The notes under the pieces are model-generated. The model made no database searches. It was not told where the DNA came from and saw nothing but the letters and a program-made list of their open reading frames with translations. Made by a program: the position numbers and the translations under genes. This document shows positions 49,948-58,158 of a stretch of 64,000 nt of DNA, one piece after another; position 1 is the first letter of the stretch, and each line of letters begins with the position of its first letter. Location: assembly GCA_003402375.1 (NCBI GenBank), contig QFXJ01000045.1, positions 62,001-126,000 on the forward strand. The letters run 5' to 3'. This DNA is from Candidatus Nitrotoga sp. CP45. GTDB lineage: Bacteria > Pseudomonadota > Gammaproteobacteria > Burkholderiales > Gallionellaceae.

Positions 49948-51107
49948 GGCAACCACATTTTGTCAGACGCGGTCGCCGTCAGTGATTGTTGGAATCGATG
50001 CCACTCATCTTCTACGAAGGCCATCAACTCTGCACGAAATCTCTCGGGTGCAAAACGGCAGGCATTATTACGGCAGGATACGGGTAAAATACGAGCGGCT
50101 TCCTGTTCAAAAGAAATCACTGCCGCTTGAATGGATTGAATGGATTGCTCCGCAAAAAACACCCCGGTCGGCTGTTCATCATCCAGGCCGCGAATTGTTT
50201 CCAGCACACCGCCCTTGCCATACGCAATTACTGGCGTACCACAAGCCTGGGCTTCTAATGGGGTAATGCCAAAATCCTCTTCTGCGGCAAATACAAATGC
50301 CTTGGCGCGCTGCATGTAATTGCACATAACATCATCAGTCTGATATCCGAGCACCGTTACATTTGGCCCTGCTTTCGCTTTCACATTCTGCATTTCAGGT
50401 CCGTCGCCAATGATCACCAAACGTCGCTCCGGCATGGCGGTAAATGCTTCCGCGATTAGATTCATTTTTTTGTAAGGTACCAGACGGGAGGCGGCCAGAT
50501 AAAAATCTTCCTTGTTTTCGTGTAAGGAAAACCTCGAAACTTCTACTGGCGGGTGAATTACCGCCGCATCGCGGCGATAGGTTTTTAAAATCCGCCGTCT
50601 AATGAATTGCGAGTTTGCTATAAAGCAATCAACACCATTAGCCGTTCTCACATCCCATATTCGCATTTTGTGCAGTAGCCATTTGGCGACCCATCCTTTT
50701 ACGCCCCTGTCCAAACCTGAATCTTTCAAATATTGATGTTGTAAATCCCACGCATAGCGCATAGGCGAATTAACATAGCTGATATGAAGCTGATCCGGCC
50801 CCGTAATAACGCCTTTTGCGACAGCATGACTACTGGAAAGCACCAAATCATAGCCGGACAGGTCGAATTGCTCGATAGCTAAAGGCATTAAGGATAAATA
50901 CTGCCTGTATTGAGTTCTGGCGAAAGGCAAGTTTTGCACAAACGAAGTTGTTACTGTTTTCCCCAGTAGAAAGCCTCGTTCCCGGGATGGGATAAAATCT
51001 ACCACGCCATATAAATCAGCATTCGGATAGCATAATAATATTTGTTCCAGAACACGCTCGGCCCCGGCATAGACTGTTAGCCAATCATGAATTACAGCGA
51101 TTTTCAT
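49944..51107 (-). CDS. Glycosyltransferase family 4
   Basis: A 387-residue GT-B glycosyltransferase: N-terminal 'AVIHDWLTVYAGAERVLEQI', 'VLSSSHAVAKGV', 'ISYVNSPMRYAWDLQHQYL', and the C-terminal donor domain with 'LVIIGDGPEM' and the E-x7-E motif 'FGITPLEAQACGTPVIAYGKGG'. The pattern is close to mannosyltransferases acting on polyprenyl-linked oligosaccharides. It is coupled to the WcaJ-like gene by an ATGA overlap and so probably adds an early sugar. Confidence 0.9.
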   Translation of the reverse strand: MKIAVIHDWLTVYAGAERVLEQILLCYPNADLYGVVDFIPSRERGFLLGKTVTTSFVQNLPFARTQYRQYLSLMPLAIEQFDLSGYDLVLSSSHAVAKGVITGPDQLHISYVNSPMRYAWDLQHQYLKDSGLDRGVKGWVAKWLLHKMRIWDVRTANGVDCFIANSQFIRRRILKTYRRDAAVIHPPVEVSRFSLHENKEDFYLAASRLVPYKKMNLIAEAFTAMPERRLVIIGDGPEMQNVKAKAGPNVTVLGYQTDDVMCNYMQRAKAFVFAAEEDFGITPLEAQACGTPVIAYGKGGVLETIRGLDDEQPTGVFFAEQSIQSIQAAVISFEQEAARILPVSCRNNACRFAPERFRAELMAFVEDEWHRFQQSLTATASDKMWLP

Positions 51108-51198
51108 TAAGACAATCCTCCATTATCCCGAGCCTTGGCCGCATTCTCCGATGTGCCGAAAAACTGAAGCCAGCTGTCAACAATGGGCACGAACAGGT

Positions 51199-51963
51199 TC
51201 ATGCCTGTTGCTTGTTTATTCTTGACCTGAACCATACTGACCATGGCCAAGCTAAACGCCACTTGAGTGGTACCCTGCCAGCATATTTCTTAACTACAGC
51301 CACGGACTCGGCATAGTGCCGGTACCTTTGGCTGGAGGTTTTTGTTTGCGCGTGGACTCGGTTGGTAGCAACAAATTCGGGGATGAAAATGGGTGGGCCG
51401 CAACGGCGCAGAATCTTCCACCACAGATCGTAATCCATAGAGAACTTGAGATTTGCATCAAGGCCGCCAACTGCTTCCCATGCCTCGCGCCGAATCAGAG
51501 TCGCGGGCTGCGAGATTAGGCATCTCTGTGCCAAGCGCCATTCCGAAAATTTTCCTGTCCAGTAGGGTTTGGTGGGTTTTCCACCCTCATCCGTATTCCA
51601 GGTTCGACCATAGGCAAAGGGTATCTCCGGATGAGACTGAAGGAAGGACAACAGGATTTTCAGCCCATTTTCAAGATAGGTGTCGTCAGAGTTTAACCAG
51701 CATACAAAAGGAGCTGTTCCAAGCGATATTGCTTCATTGATCGCGGCGGCTTGACCATCATCCGGCCCACTGCGCCACCACGCCAGCCTATCTTGCCACT
51801 TTTCGATGATAGCTAGCGTATTGTCGGTAGAGCCACCATCCGCAACGAAAACTTCCACAGGCAAACTCTGATGGAAAATCGACTCCAGCGCATTGACAAG
51901 AAAACGACCCTGATTGAAAGACGGAACCGCAATAGTGATTAGAGGTGCAACAGGCAAAATCAT
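51199..51963 (-). CDS. Glycosyltransferase family 2
   Basis: A 254-residue GT-A enzyme: 'ITIAVPSFNQGRFLVNALES', 'EVFVADGGSTDNTLAII', the DxD in 'VCWLNSDDTYLENGL', and acceptor region 'ATLIRREAWEAVGGLDANL'. It likely transfers a sugar in the same polysaccharide. The start codon shares one base with the fcl stop, so it is translated with the fucose genes; 91 bases separate it from the downstream GT4. Confidence 0.9.
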   Translation of the reverse strand: MILPVAPLITIAVPSFNQGRFLVNALESIFHQSLPVEVFVADGGSTDNTLAIIEKWQDRLAWWRSGPDDGQAAAINEAISLGTAPFVCWLNSDDTYLENGLKILLSFLQSHPEIPFAYGRTWNTDEGGKPTKPYWTGKFSEWRLAQRCLISQPATLIRREAWEAVGGLDANLKFSMDYDLWWKILRRCGPPIFIPEFVATNRVHAQTKTSSQRYRHYAESVAVVKKYAGRVPLKWRLAWPWSVWFRSRINKQQA

Positions 51964-52958
51964 TAGTGTGCCCCAATAGATGCATGGCTGTTGAGAAAAT
52001 CCGCATAAGTTTTCACCAGCCCGGCCTGCAATGTAGTGGGTGCGTGCCAGCCTATTGCATTAAGGCGGGAAACGTCCAACAGTTTTCGCGGAGTTCCATC
52101 TTGTTTCGAGGTATCAAAAATGATCCCGCCATCAAACCCCACCGCCTCTTTTACCAATGTTGCCAGTTCACCGATGGTCACATCTTCACCAACACCAATG
52201 TTTACCAAAGGCGGCTCGAACTTACCACTCACAGTTTCATCGCTGCCTAGTAATCCGCAATAAGAGTCATCCGGTAAATTCATTAGATAAACACAGGCAT
52301 CGGCCATGTCTTCACTGTAAAGAAACTCTCGCTTGGTTGACCCGGTACCCCAAACCACTACTTGCTGCTCACCGCGCACATTGGCTTCGTGAAATTTGCG
52401 GATCAGTGCCGGAATGACATGGCTAGTGCTCAAATCGTAGTTGTCCCCCGGACCATAAAGGTTAGTCGGCATCACAGCCAGATAGCGTGTTCCATACTGA
52501 CGGTTATAGCTCCAGCACATCTCGATACCAGCAATCTTGGCTAAGGCATAAGGCCGGTTGGTCGGTTCCAAAGAGCCCGTAAGAAGGCAGTCCTCACGCA
52601 TTGGCTGTGGCGCAAATTTTGGATAGACGCAACTCGAACCGAGAAACATCAGGCGCTCAACGCCATTCTGGTAGGCCGCGTGGATAATATTGGTTTGAAT
52701 GACCAAATTCTCACGAATGAACTCCGCTGGATAGGTATTATTAGCCAGTATTCCGCCTACCCTGGCGGCAGCCAAAAATACGTAATCGGGTTTTTCTTGG
52801 GCGAAGAAAGTTCCAGTGGCAGCCTGGTTGGTAAGATCCAGTTCGGTGTGAGTGCGGGTAATAAGGCGGCTGAAGCCCTTGCCCTGTAGGTTTCGCATGA
52901 GAGCCGAACCAACAAGGCCACGGTGTCCTGCAATGTAAATTTTTGAGTTTTTATTCAT
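51963..52958 (-). CDS. fcl: GDP-L-fucose synthase
   Basis: Epimerises and reduces the Gmd product to GDP-L-fucose with NADPH. The 331-residue SDR protein has '[16 protein letters not shown]' (Rossmann motif near the N-terminus), '[16 protein letters not shown]' with the catalytic Cys and Ser, and YxxxK in '[13 protein letters not shown]'. '[20 protein letters not shown]' completes the family pattern. It is separated from gmd by a short ORF6N-type gene. A second Fcl-like gene lies at 60182-61174. Confidence 0.94.
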   Translation of the reverse strand: MNKNSKIYIAGHRGLVGSALMRNLQGKGFSRLITRTHTELDLTNQAATGTFFAQEKPDYVFLAAARVGGILANNTYPAEFIRENLVIQTNIIHAAYQNGVERLMFLGSSCVYPKFAPQPMREDCLLTGSLEPTNRPYALAKIAGIEMCWSYNRQYGTRYLAVMPTNLYGPGDNYDLSTSHVIPALIRKFHEANVRGEQQVVVWGTGSTKREFLYSEDMADACVYLMNLPDDSYCGLLGSDETVSGKFEPPLVNIGVGEDVTIGELATLVKEAVGFDGGIIFDTSKQDGTPRKLLDVSRLNAIGWHAPTTLQAGLVKTYADFLNSHASIGAH

Positions 52959-52970
52959 TTGCTTCGAAGC

Positions 52971-53300
52971 TTATTTAATATCAGCCATCAATCCAATCGG
53001 ACGAGGAGAGCCGTCAGGCACTCGCATCAGTTGTCGGATGACGTCGATCAGGCTTGCAATGGCTTTGCAGTGGCTGGATATCTTGCGTTCCAACTCCCCC
53101 TGTTTTTCTTTAGCAGTCAGTTGATACATTAAGTCCGATGGGAAGGGCTCAAGGTTCCAGCGTGCGGCCTGATTCAATGCCTTCGCGGGTACATCATACA
53201 GATATGCCAAATCGGCATATACCATGACTTTGTGCCACAGAATCAAAAGAGTATGTTGAGCGAACGACTCTAATGCGACGAGGGTGAATACGGGAGTCAT
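52971..53300 (-). pseudogene. ORF6N-domain protein with internal deletion
   Basis: A 109-residue frame whose N-terminus matches the ORF6N DNA-binding domain of phage and mobile-element origin ('KVMVYADLAYLYDVPAKALN', 'QAARWNLEPFPSDLMYQLT') and whose end matches the C-terminus of the same family ('IASLIDVIRQLMRVPDGSPR'). The middle of the usual 170-190 residues, including the 'FTEHG' block, is missing, apparently by an in-frame deletion. It overlaps the gmd stop by four bases and sits between gmd and fcl. Probably non-functional, though the frame remains open. Confidence 0.65.
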
Positions 53301-54382
53301 TCGTGGTAGTCCATGGTCTTGTAGCCGTGTTTCTTGATCAGTTCATCTCGCTCTGCCGCCTTCAGGTCTTCCCGCATCATTTCTGATACAAGTTCCTTGA
53401 AGCTGATCTTCGGCGTCCAACCTAGTTTTTTCTTGGCCTTGCTTGCATCGCCCAACAAGGTTTCAACCTCTGTAGGGCGGAAATAGCGCGGGTCAATCGC
53501 TACGATGCAGTTTTCGTTTGCGTCGTATCCTTTTTCCTCAATACCGTCACCCTTCCATGTGATTGTTAACCCAACTTCCTGTGCTGCCGCGATGACAAAC
53601 TCGCGCACACTGTACTGCACCCCAGTGGCGATAACAAAGTCCTCAGGCTTATCCTGTTGTAACATTAGCCATTGCATCTCAACGTAATCTTTGGCATGCC
53701 CCCAGTCTCGTTTGGCATCCAGGTTGCCCAAGTACAAGCACTTCTGGAGCCCAAGTTTGATGCGAGCCAAGGCGCGCGTAATCTTTCGGGTCACAAAAGT
53801 TTCACCGCGCACAGGGCTCTCGTGGTTGAACAAAATCCCGTTGCAGGCATACATGCCATAAGCCTCACGGTAATTTACCGTGATCCAGTAGGCATAAAGT
53901 TTGGCTACTGCGTAAGGAGACCGAGGATAAAAAGGCGTAGTTTCCTTTTGCGGAATTTCCTGCACCAAACCGTAAAGCTCAGAAGTTGAAGCCTGATAGA
54001 ACCGGGTTTTCTTTTCTAGCCCGAGAATACGGATAGCTTCAAGAATGCGCAATGTGCCGATGCCATCAGCATTGGCAGTATATTCTGGGGTTTCGAAGCT
54101 GACCGCCACGTGGCTCATAGCCGCGAGGTTGTAGATTTCATCGGGCTGAACCTGCTGGATTATGCGAATAAGGTTGGTTGAGTCGGTAAGATCGCCATAA
54201 TGCAAGATAAAATGTTTGTCATTAACGTGCGGGTCTTGGTACAAATGATCAATACGGTCGGTATTGAAGAGCGAAGCGCGGCGCTTGATGCCGTGAACCT
54301 CATAGTTGCCTTTATTTAGTAGAAACTCAGCCAAATAGGCGCCATCCTGGCCAGTAACACCAGTGATAAGTGCAATTTTCAT
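53297..54382 (-). CDS. gmd: GDP-mannose 4,6-dehydratase
   Basis: Converts GDP-mannose to GDP-4-keto-6-deoxymannose. The 361-residue protein has '[19 protein letters not shown]', '[18 protein letters not shown]', catalytic '[10 protein letters not shown]' (Thr/Glu) and YxxxK in '[12 protein letters not shown]', all conserved. With fcl it supplies GDP-L-fucose; the keto-sugar could also feed GDP-rhamnose or perosamine. Its promoter region is the 300-base gap upstream, which also holds a glycosyltransferase relic. Confidence 0.96.
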   Translation of the reverse strand: MKIALITGVTGQDGAYLAEFLLNKGNYEVHGIKRRASLFNTDRIDHLYQDPHVNDKHFILHYGDLTDSTNLIRIIQQVQPDEIYNLAAMSHVAVSFETPEYTANADGIGTLRILEAIRILGLEKKTRFYQASTSELYGLVQEIPQKETTPFYPRSPYAVAKLYAYWITVNYREAYGMYACNGILFNHESPVRGETFVTRKITRALARIKLGLQKCLYLGNLDAKRDWGHAKDYVEMQWLMLQQDKPEDFVIATGVQYSVREFVIAAAQEVGLTITWKGDGIEEKGYDANENCIVAIDPRYFRPTEVETLLGDASKAKKKLGWTPKISFKELVSEMMREDLKAAERDELIKKHGYKTMDYHE

Positions 54383-54524
54383 ATCTTAAATTCCTTCGAA
54401 TTGAGACTGTTTAATATAGTTGTGAAGCGCAAATATTATTTACAACTAAGAAAAGACTGAGCTGTAATCGAGCAATAATTTTCTGAAATTTTCAGAATTT
54501 TATTTTGTGGGTATTCGACCCATC

Positions 54525-54659
54525 TCAGTCTAGATGCATTCTAGAAAAAGTCGCGACGACAATTTCCATGTGAGTAATATATTCACCCTCTGCTGTCTTG
54601 ATTTCAGGCCACCGCTTAACAATGGCAATTCGTCCAATAAGTCCTATTATAAAAAAACA
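54525..54659 (-). pseudogene. Relic of a glycosyltransferase 5' end
   Basis: On the minus strand one frame reads 'IIGLIGRIAIVKRWPEIKTA' followed by 'EGEYITHMEIVVATFSRM' and then a stop. It parallels the N-terminus of the glycosyltransferase encoded at 58159-60120 ('LVGRFAIVKLWPELKTAEDE'), and the DNA is alike over roughly 65 bases. It has no usable start and ends after about 45 codons. It is a truncated duplicate or the remnant of a second such gene. The rest of the 54383-54694 gap has nothing further I can name. Confidence 0.65.
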
Positions 54660-54694
54660 TTGCTGTATGCTTAACTTTCAACATGATCCACCAA

Positions 54695-55933
54695 TTATTT
54701 CGTGCGTTTTTGTAATATTTTTCTGGCCTGCTCAAGCAAGATCGTGCGCTCGACAAGAGTTCGCCGGGTATTCACCAAGTCTTCAGTGCGCTCCAACAAG
54801 TCGTTGTTAGCCTGTTCAAGTAGCGCCGTGCGCTCGATAAGAGTTTGCCGAGTGTCCACCAGTTCTTCAGTGCGCTCTAGTAAGTCCTTGTTGGCCTGCT
54901 CAAGCAGTGCCGTGCGCTCGATAAGAGTTTGCCGAGTGTCCACCAGCTTTTCAGTGCGCTCCAGTAAGTCCTTGTTTGCCTGCTCAAGCAGCGCCGTGCG
55001 CTCGACAAGAGTTTGTCGGGAATCAATTAATTCTTTGGTTACACTGCCATACTCGGTTTGGAGGCAATTATCCTGGGCAGAGTAGTCCAAGCACCCTTCA
55101 AGCTCCATACCGCAACGTTTCATGGCCTCATCAATATCTACTGGTTTTAACATTTGGCGCTCAAGCGGAACAATAGTTTTTAATAGCTCTGAATAGAGAT
55201 TGACATACGGAGCGCTATCAATCTGGTTTGCAGATAACTCCTCCATAAATCTTAAAAACCTTGGGGAATAGCTTAGATTCGGATTTGCATCAGGGGCAAA
55301 ATCAAAACACTCAGATAATATTGCGTGACTTGGGAATAATTTTTTTAAAAATTCAAGAAATATAAATTCACCTTTCAGGTCTTCATACGAAAGCACTATA
55401 AAATTATTGTCGCCAAAAAAATCACCCCAGCGCTTTCTTTGATAAGCAGTACTCCAATAATAAGGAAATTCAAGTAAAAACGAATCCAATGGATAAGGTC
55501 CCCTTCCCGTTTTTATCAATTGACCGTACATGGAAGAGATAAAATCGTATGGATTTCTTTCACAAAATACGATCCTTACATCGTAATTAGCAAAATAATC
55601 TCTGACGGATTTGATTTGCTCTGCTGTTTTAAGCTCCCAAGAAAAAGCTTCACTAGTAACAAGAATGGTTTGGCAGCCACAATTATCAATTTCCTCTAAA
55701 AGATCATGCCACATACTCGGCAACCTCGCCGAAATTTCATCTGAAAACTGGTGCCATCGCTCAGGCTGTAGAGCAAGTGCTAGCAAATTATGATCACGAC
55801 CAGTTGCTTGACCTATCTTTGGAACATATATGCTATTGCTTATTAATTTTTCACGGTTAGATTGAATTTGACATTGAAGATATGTAGTCCCTGTCTTTGG
55901 CAGACCAATATGAAGATACAACTTTCTTTTCAT
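54695..55933 (-). CDS. Sulfotransferase with C-terminal tandem-repeat coiled coil
   Basis: A 412-residue protein. Residues 1-290 are a PAPS-dependent sulfotransferase domain: the 5'-phosphosulfate loop 'GLPKTGTTYL' (residues 10-19) and the 3'-phosphate site 'VFCERNPYDFISSMYG' with its Arg and Ser. Residues 303-412 are four copies of a 28-residue unit, with Leu at every seventh position and many Glu, Gln and Arg residues. The start overlaps the wzt stop (ATGA), so it is translated together with the exporter. I infer sulfation of the exported polysaccharide; chain-end capping with the repeats as spacer is a hypothesis. Base composition is AT-richer than the housekeeping genes. Confidence 0.8.
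   Translation of the reverse strand: MKRKLYLHIGLPKTGTTYLQCQIQSNREKLISNSIYVPKIGQATGRDHNLLALALQPERWHQFSDEISARLPSMWHDLLEEIDNCGCQTILVTSEAFSWELKTAEQIKSVRDYFANYDVRIVFCERNPYDFISSMYGQLIKTGRGPYPLDSFLLEFPYYWSTAYQRKRWGDFFGDNNFIVLSYEDLKGEFIFLEFLKKLFPSHAILSECFDFAPDANPNLSYSPRFLRFMEELSANQIDSAPYVNLYSELLKTIVPLERQMLKPVDIDEAMKRCGMELEGCLDYSAQDNCLQTEYGSVTKELIDSRQTLVERTALLEQANKDLLERTEKLVDTRQTLIERTALLEQANKDLLERTEELVDTRQTLIERTALLEQANNDLLERTEDLVNTRRTLVERTILLEQARKILQKRTK
54698..55027 (-). repeat. 84-bp tandem repeats in the sulfotransferase gene
   Basis: Four in-frame units of 84 bases (the last about 78 and more diverged) encode residues 303-412 of the sulfotransferase. The middle two units are nearly identical in DNA; the outer two vary. 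Because 84 is a multiple of 3 and encodes exactly four heptads, gain or loss of a unit keeps both reading frame and helical phase. Confidence 0.9.
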
Positions 55934-57306
55934 TTGCTGATCTCAGGCAATATATCAAAATCGACATTTCCATTCGAAAATCCGTCCGAATTACCGATTA
56001 CTCTAATGCACACGCTATCCAATATCCGGTGTAAATATCCATCCACGTCGCCAACAACACCGCTAACCCCAGCATTCAAGAAATAGACACCTGGATTCAG
56101 GGCGCAGCGAAAGCGGAATTTCACTCGATAGCATTCCCCCTTCTTAGCGCAAACTAAACGATGTTGGCGAGATTTCGCAGATCTTCCTCCTCCTAACTCC
56201 ACTCCTGACACCGTTTTTATAAGCATGCCAAATAACACATGGTTGGCAAACTTACTAAACTGAACGGTATAGGTGAAAAAGTAATTTTTCCCTTGAATAA
56301 GGTTGTTCACCTGCTCTCCCTCCAAAGTCAATACTGCAGGGGATTCAATGTAGGCTCCGGAAGATTCATATTCGATTGTGCTGCTGGGGCTGAGGTTAGG
56401 GTCAAAGCTTTCCTGTAGCGTCTCAAAGTGTGCAGATGCGTTAGGATGCTCCTGCGGATCGTTTTCAGCGAGGCCGGGTATATTCACTGGGAGTTCATCC
56501 GCTCGGCGAATTTGCTCACGAATGTATTCGCATTTGTCCACAGGCGCATAGAGCAATTTTTGATAACACCCAACAATCTGCTTAGGTTCACCAACCGCCA
56601 ATTTCTCCCCTGCGTCCATCAACACAGCGCGGTCGCACAATTCGACGATGGCGCTGCTAGAGTGAGAAACAAACAGGATAGTGGCACCGCTTGCACGGAT
56701 AGTTTCGATGCGAGAGAAGCACTTCCGCTGGAATAATTCGTCACCCACTGAAAGGGCCTCATCGATGATCAGAATATCCGGATCAACATTGATAGCAACC
56801 GCGAAAGCCAAGCGCACCAGCATTCCACTGGAGTAGGTTTTGACCGGTTGCTCAATGAATGGGCCAATGTTAGCAAAGTCAGCAATGTCATCAAATCGCT
56901 CAGCCACTTCTTCCTTACTTAACCCCAGTATAGCGGCATTTAAAAAGACGTTCTCGCGTCCGGTAAACTCAGGGTTAAAGCCGGATCCCAATTCCAGCAA
57001 GGCGGCAATTCGTCCATGAATCGCAACCGTACCAGTCGTAGGTGAAAGTGTACCGGTGATGATTTGCAAAAAGGTGCTCTTTCCGCTGCCATTCCGGCCC
57101 ACAATGCCGACAGATTCTCCCTTCTTGATTTCGAAGCTGACGTCTTTCAACGCCCAAAATTCGCGGAAGTATTGCTTTGGCGGCTGCCCTGCCACGCGAT
57201 ACAGTCGCGGCAGGATGAATTGTTTGAGCCGGTCGCGCGGGGTGTCGTATATGTGATAACACTTGCTGAGATTACTGACGCGAATGGCGATATCGTTAAA
57301 GGACAT
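55930..57306 (-). CDS. wzt: Polysaccharide ABC exporter ATP-binding protein with C-terminal domain
   Basis: Wzt powers export of a completed lipid-linked polysaccharide. In 458 residues: Walker A 'GRNGSGKSTFLQI', signature 'YSSGMLVRLAFAVA', Walker B 'ILIIDEALSVGD', H-loop 'FVSHSSSAIV'. From about residue 300 there is an immunoglobulin-like C-terminal domain ('NYFFTYTVQFSKFANHVLFG', 'GVYFLNAGVSGVVGDVDGY') of the type that in E. coli O9a binds the capped chain end. ATG 57306 follows AAAGGA and overlaps wzm by 11 bases. The downstream sulfotransferase overlaps its stop. Confidence 0.93.
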   Translation of the reverse strand: MSFNDIAIRVSNLSKCYHIYDTPRDRLKQFILPRLYRVAGQPPKQYFREFWALKDVSFEIKKGESVGIVGRNGSGKSTFLQIITGTLSPTTGTVAIHGRIAALLELGSGFNPEFTGRENVFLNAAILGLSKEEVAERFDDIADFANIGPFIEQPVKTYSSGMLVRLAFAVAINVDPDILIIDEALSVGDELFQRKCFSRIETIRASGATILFVSHSSSAIVELCDRAVLMDAGEKLAVGEPKQIVGCYQKLLYAPVDKCEYIREQIRRADELPVNIPGLAENDPQEHPNASAHFETLQESFDPNLSPSSTIEYESSGAYIESPAVLTLEGEQVNNLIQGKNYFFTYTVQFSKFANHVLFGMLIKTVSGVELGGGRSAKSRQHRLVCAKKGECYRVKFRFRCALNPGVYFLNAGVSGVVGDVDGYLHRILDSVCIRVIGNSDGFSNGNVDFDILPEISK

Positions 57307-58126
57307 CGGCAAATCCTTTTCTGGTTTTTTGGAACCAGACGTAACCTACCCAAGCGACTACAATTGCGCAGAGAGTATAAATGCCTAGTCCCGCCCAATC
57401 TGGCAGGCGCCCCCAGATCAGCACTTCTCGAGCTTGCTCAATGATGAAGGTGAGCGGGTTGGCCATGAGCCAAGGGCGAAATTCTTCCGGTAGAGCAGTC
57501 ACCGGATAAAAAACGGGGGAAAGAAACATCATGACGGTAGTGATGATGCCTATGGTTTGTCCCACATCACGCAGGAATACGCCCAAGGATGCAAGTATCC
57601 AGGCAAGGCCGAGCGTGAGAATGACTAACGGCAGCAGTACGAACGGGGCAAGAACTGCAGTCCAGTGCAGATAATCGTTGAAGAGAACAAAAGCGGCCAG
57701 CAATACACCAAGGCTGATAAGGCTGTGGAACAATGCCGCGCCCATAGCAATGACCGGCAGTATTTCCAACGGGAACATGACCTTTTTGACGTAATTAACG
57801 TTGGAAAGTATGAAAGACGGTGCGCGATTGAGCACATCAGAAAACAATCCATGCACGATCATGCCAACAAACAGCAACACAGCAAACTGAGTTTTGCTCT
57901 CTTCGCCTCCAAAACCCCATCGGGACTTGAACACCACTGAGAAAACGAAGGTGTACATCATCAACATTAATATCGGGTTAAAGAATGACCATAGCAGCCC
58001 CATAACAGAACCTTTATATCTACCCACCACTTCACGTTTTGTCATTTGCACAATGATCTGACGATTGCGCCACAGGCTGACAATTAATGAATTTATGGAT
58101 AGAGGCTGCGGGGCGTGAGGATTCAT
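57296..58126 (-). CDS. wzm: Polysaccharide ABC exporter permease
   Basis: Wzm is the membrane channel partner of Wzt. The 276-residue protein has an amphipathic N-terminal helix, 'KREVVGRYKGSVMGLLWSFF', and six hydrophobic segments, with 'SYILSNV/NYVKKVMFPLEILP'-type coupling loop ('NVNYVKKVMFPLEILPV') and 'ISLGVLLAAFVLF'. It marks the locus as ABC-transporter dependent, in which the whole polymer is made in the cytoplasm before export. Confidence 0.94.
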   Translation of the reverse strand: MNPHAPQPLSINSLIVSLWRNRQIIVQMTKREVVGRYKGSVMGLLWSFFNPILMLMMYTFVFSVVFKSRWGFGGEESKTQFAVLLFVGMIVHGLFSDVLNRAPSFILSNVNYVKKVMFPLEILPVIAMGAALFHSLISLGVLLAAFVLFNDYLHWTAVLAPFVLLPLVILTLGLAWILASLGVFLRDVGQTIGIITTVMMFLSPVFYPVTALPEEFRPWLMANPLTFIIEQAREVLIWGRLPDWAGLGIYTLCAIVVAWVGYVWFQKTRKGFADVL

Positions 58127-58158
58127 GTACTGGTTGTCAGAGGGTTTAAATTGGTTCT

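Noticed and set aside
54698-55027. CRISPR-like array
   Set aside because: Repeats are contiguous 84-base units without unique spacers and encode an in-frame coiled coil.
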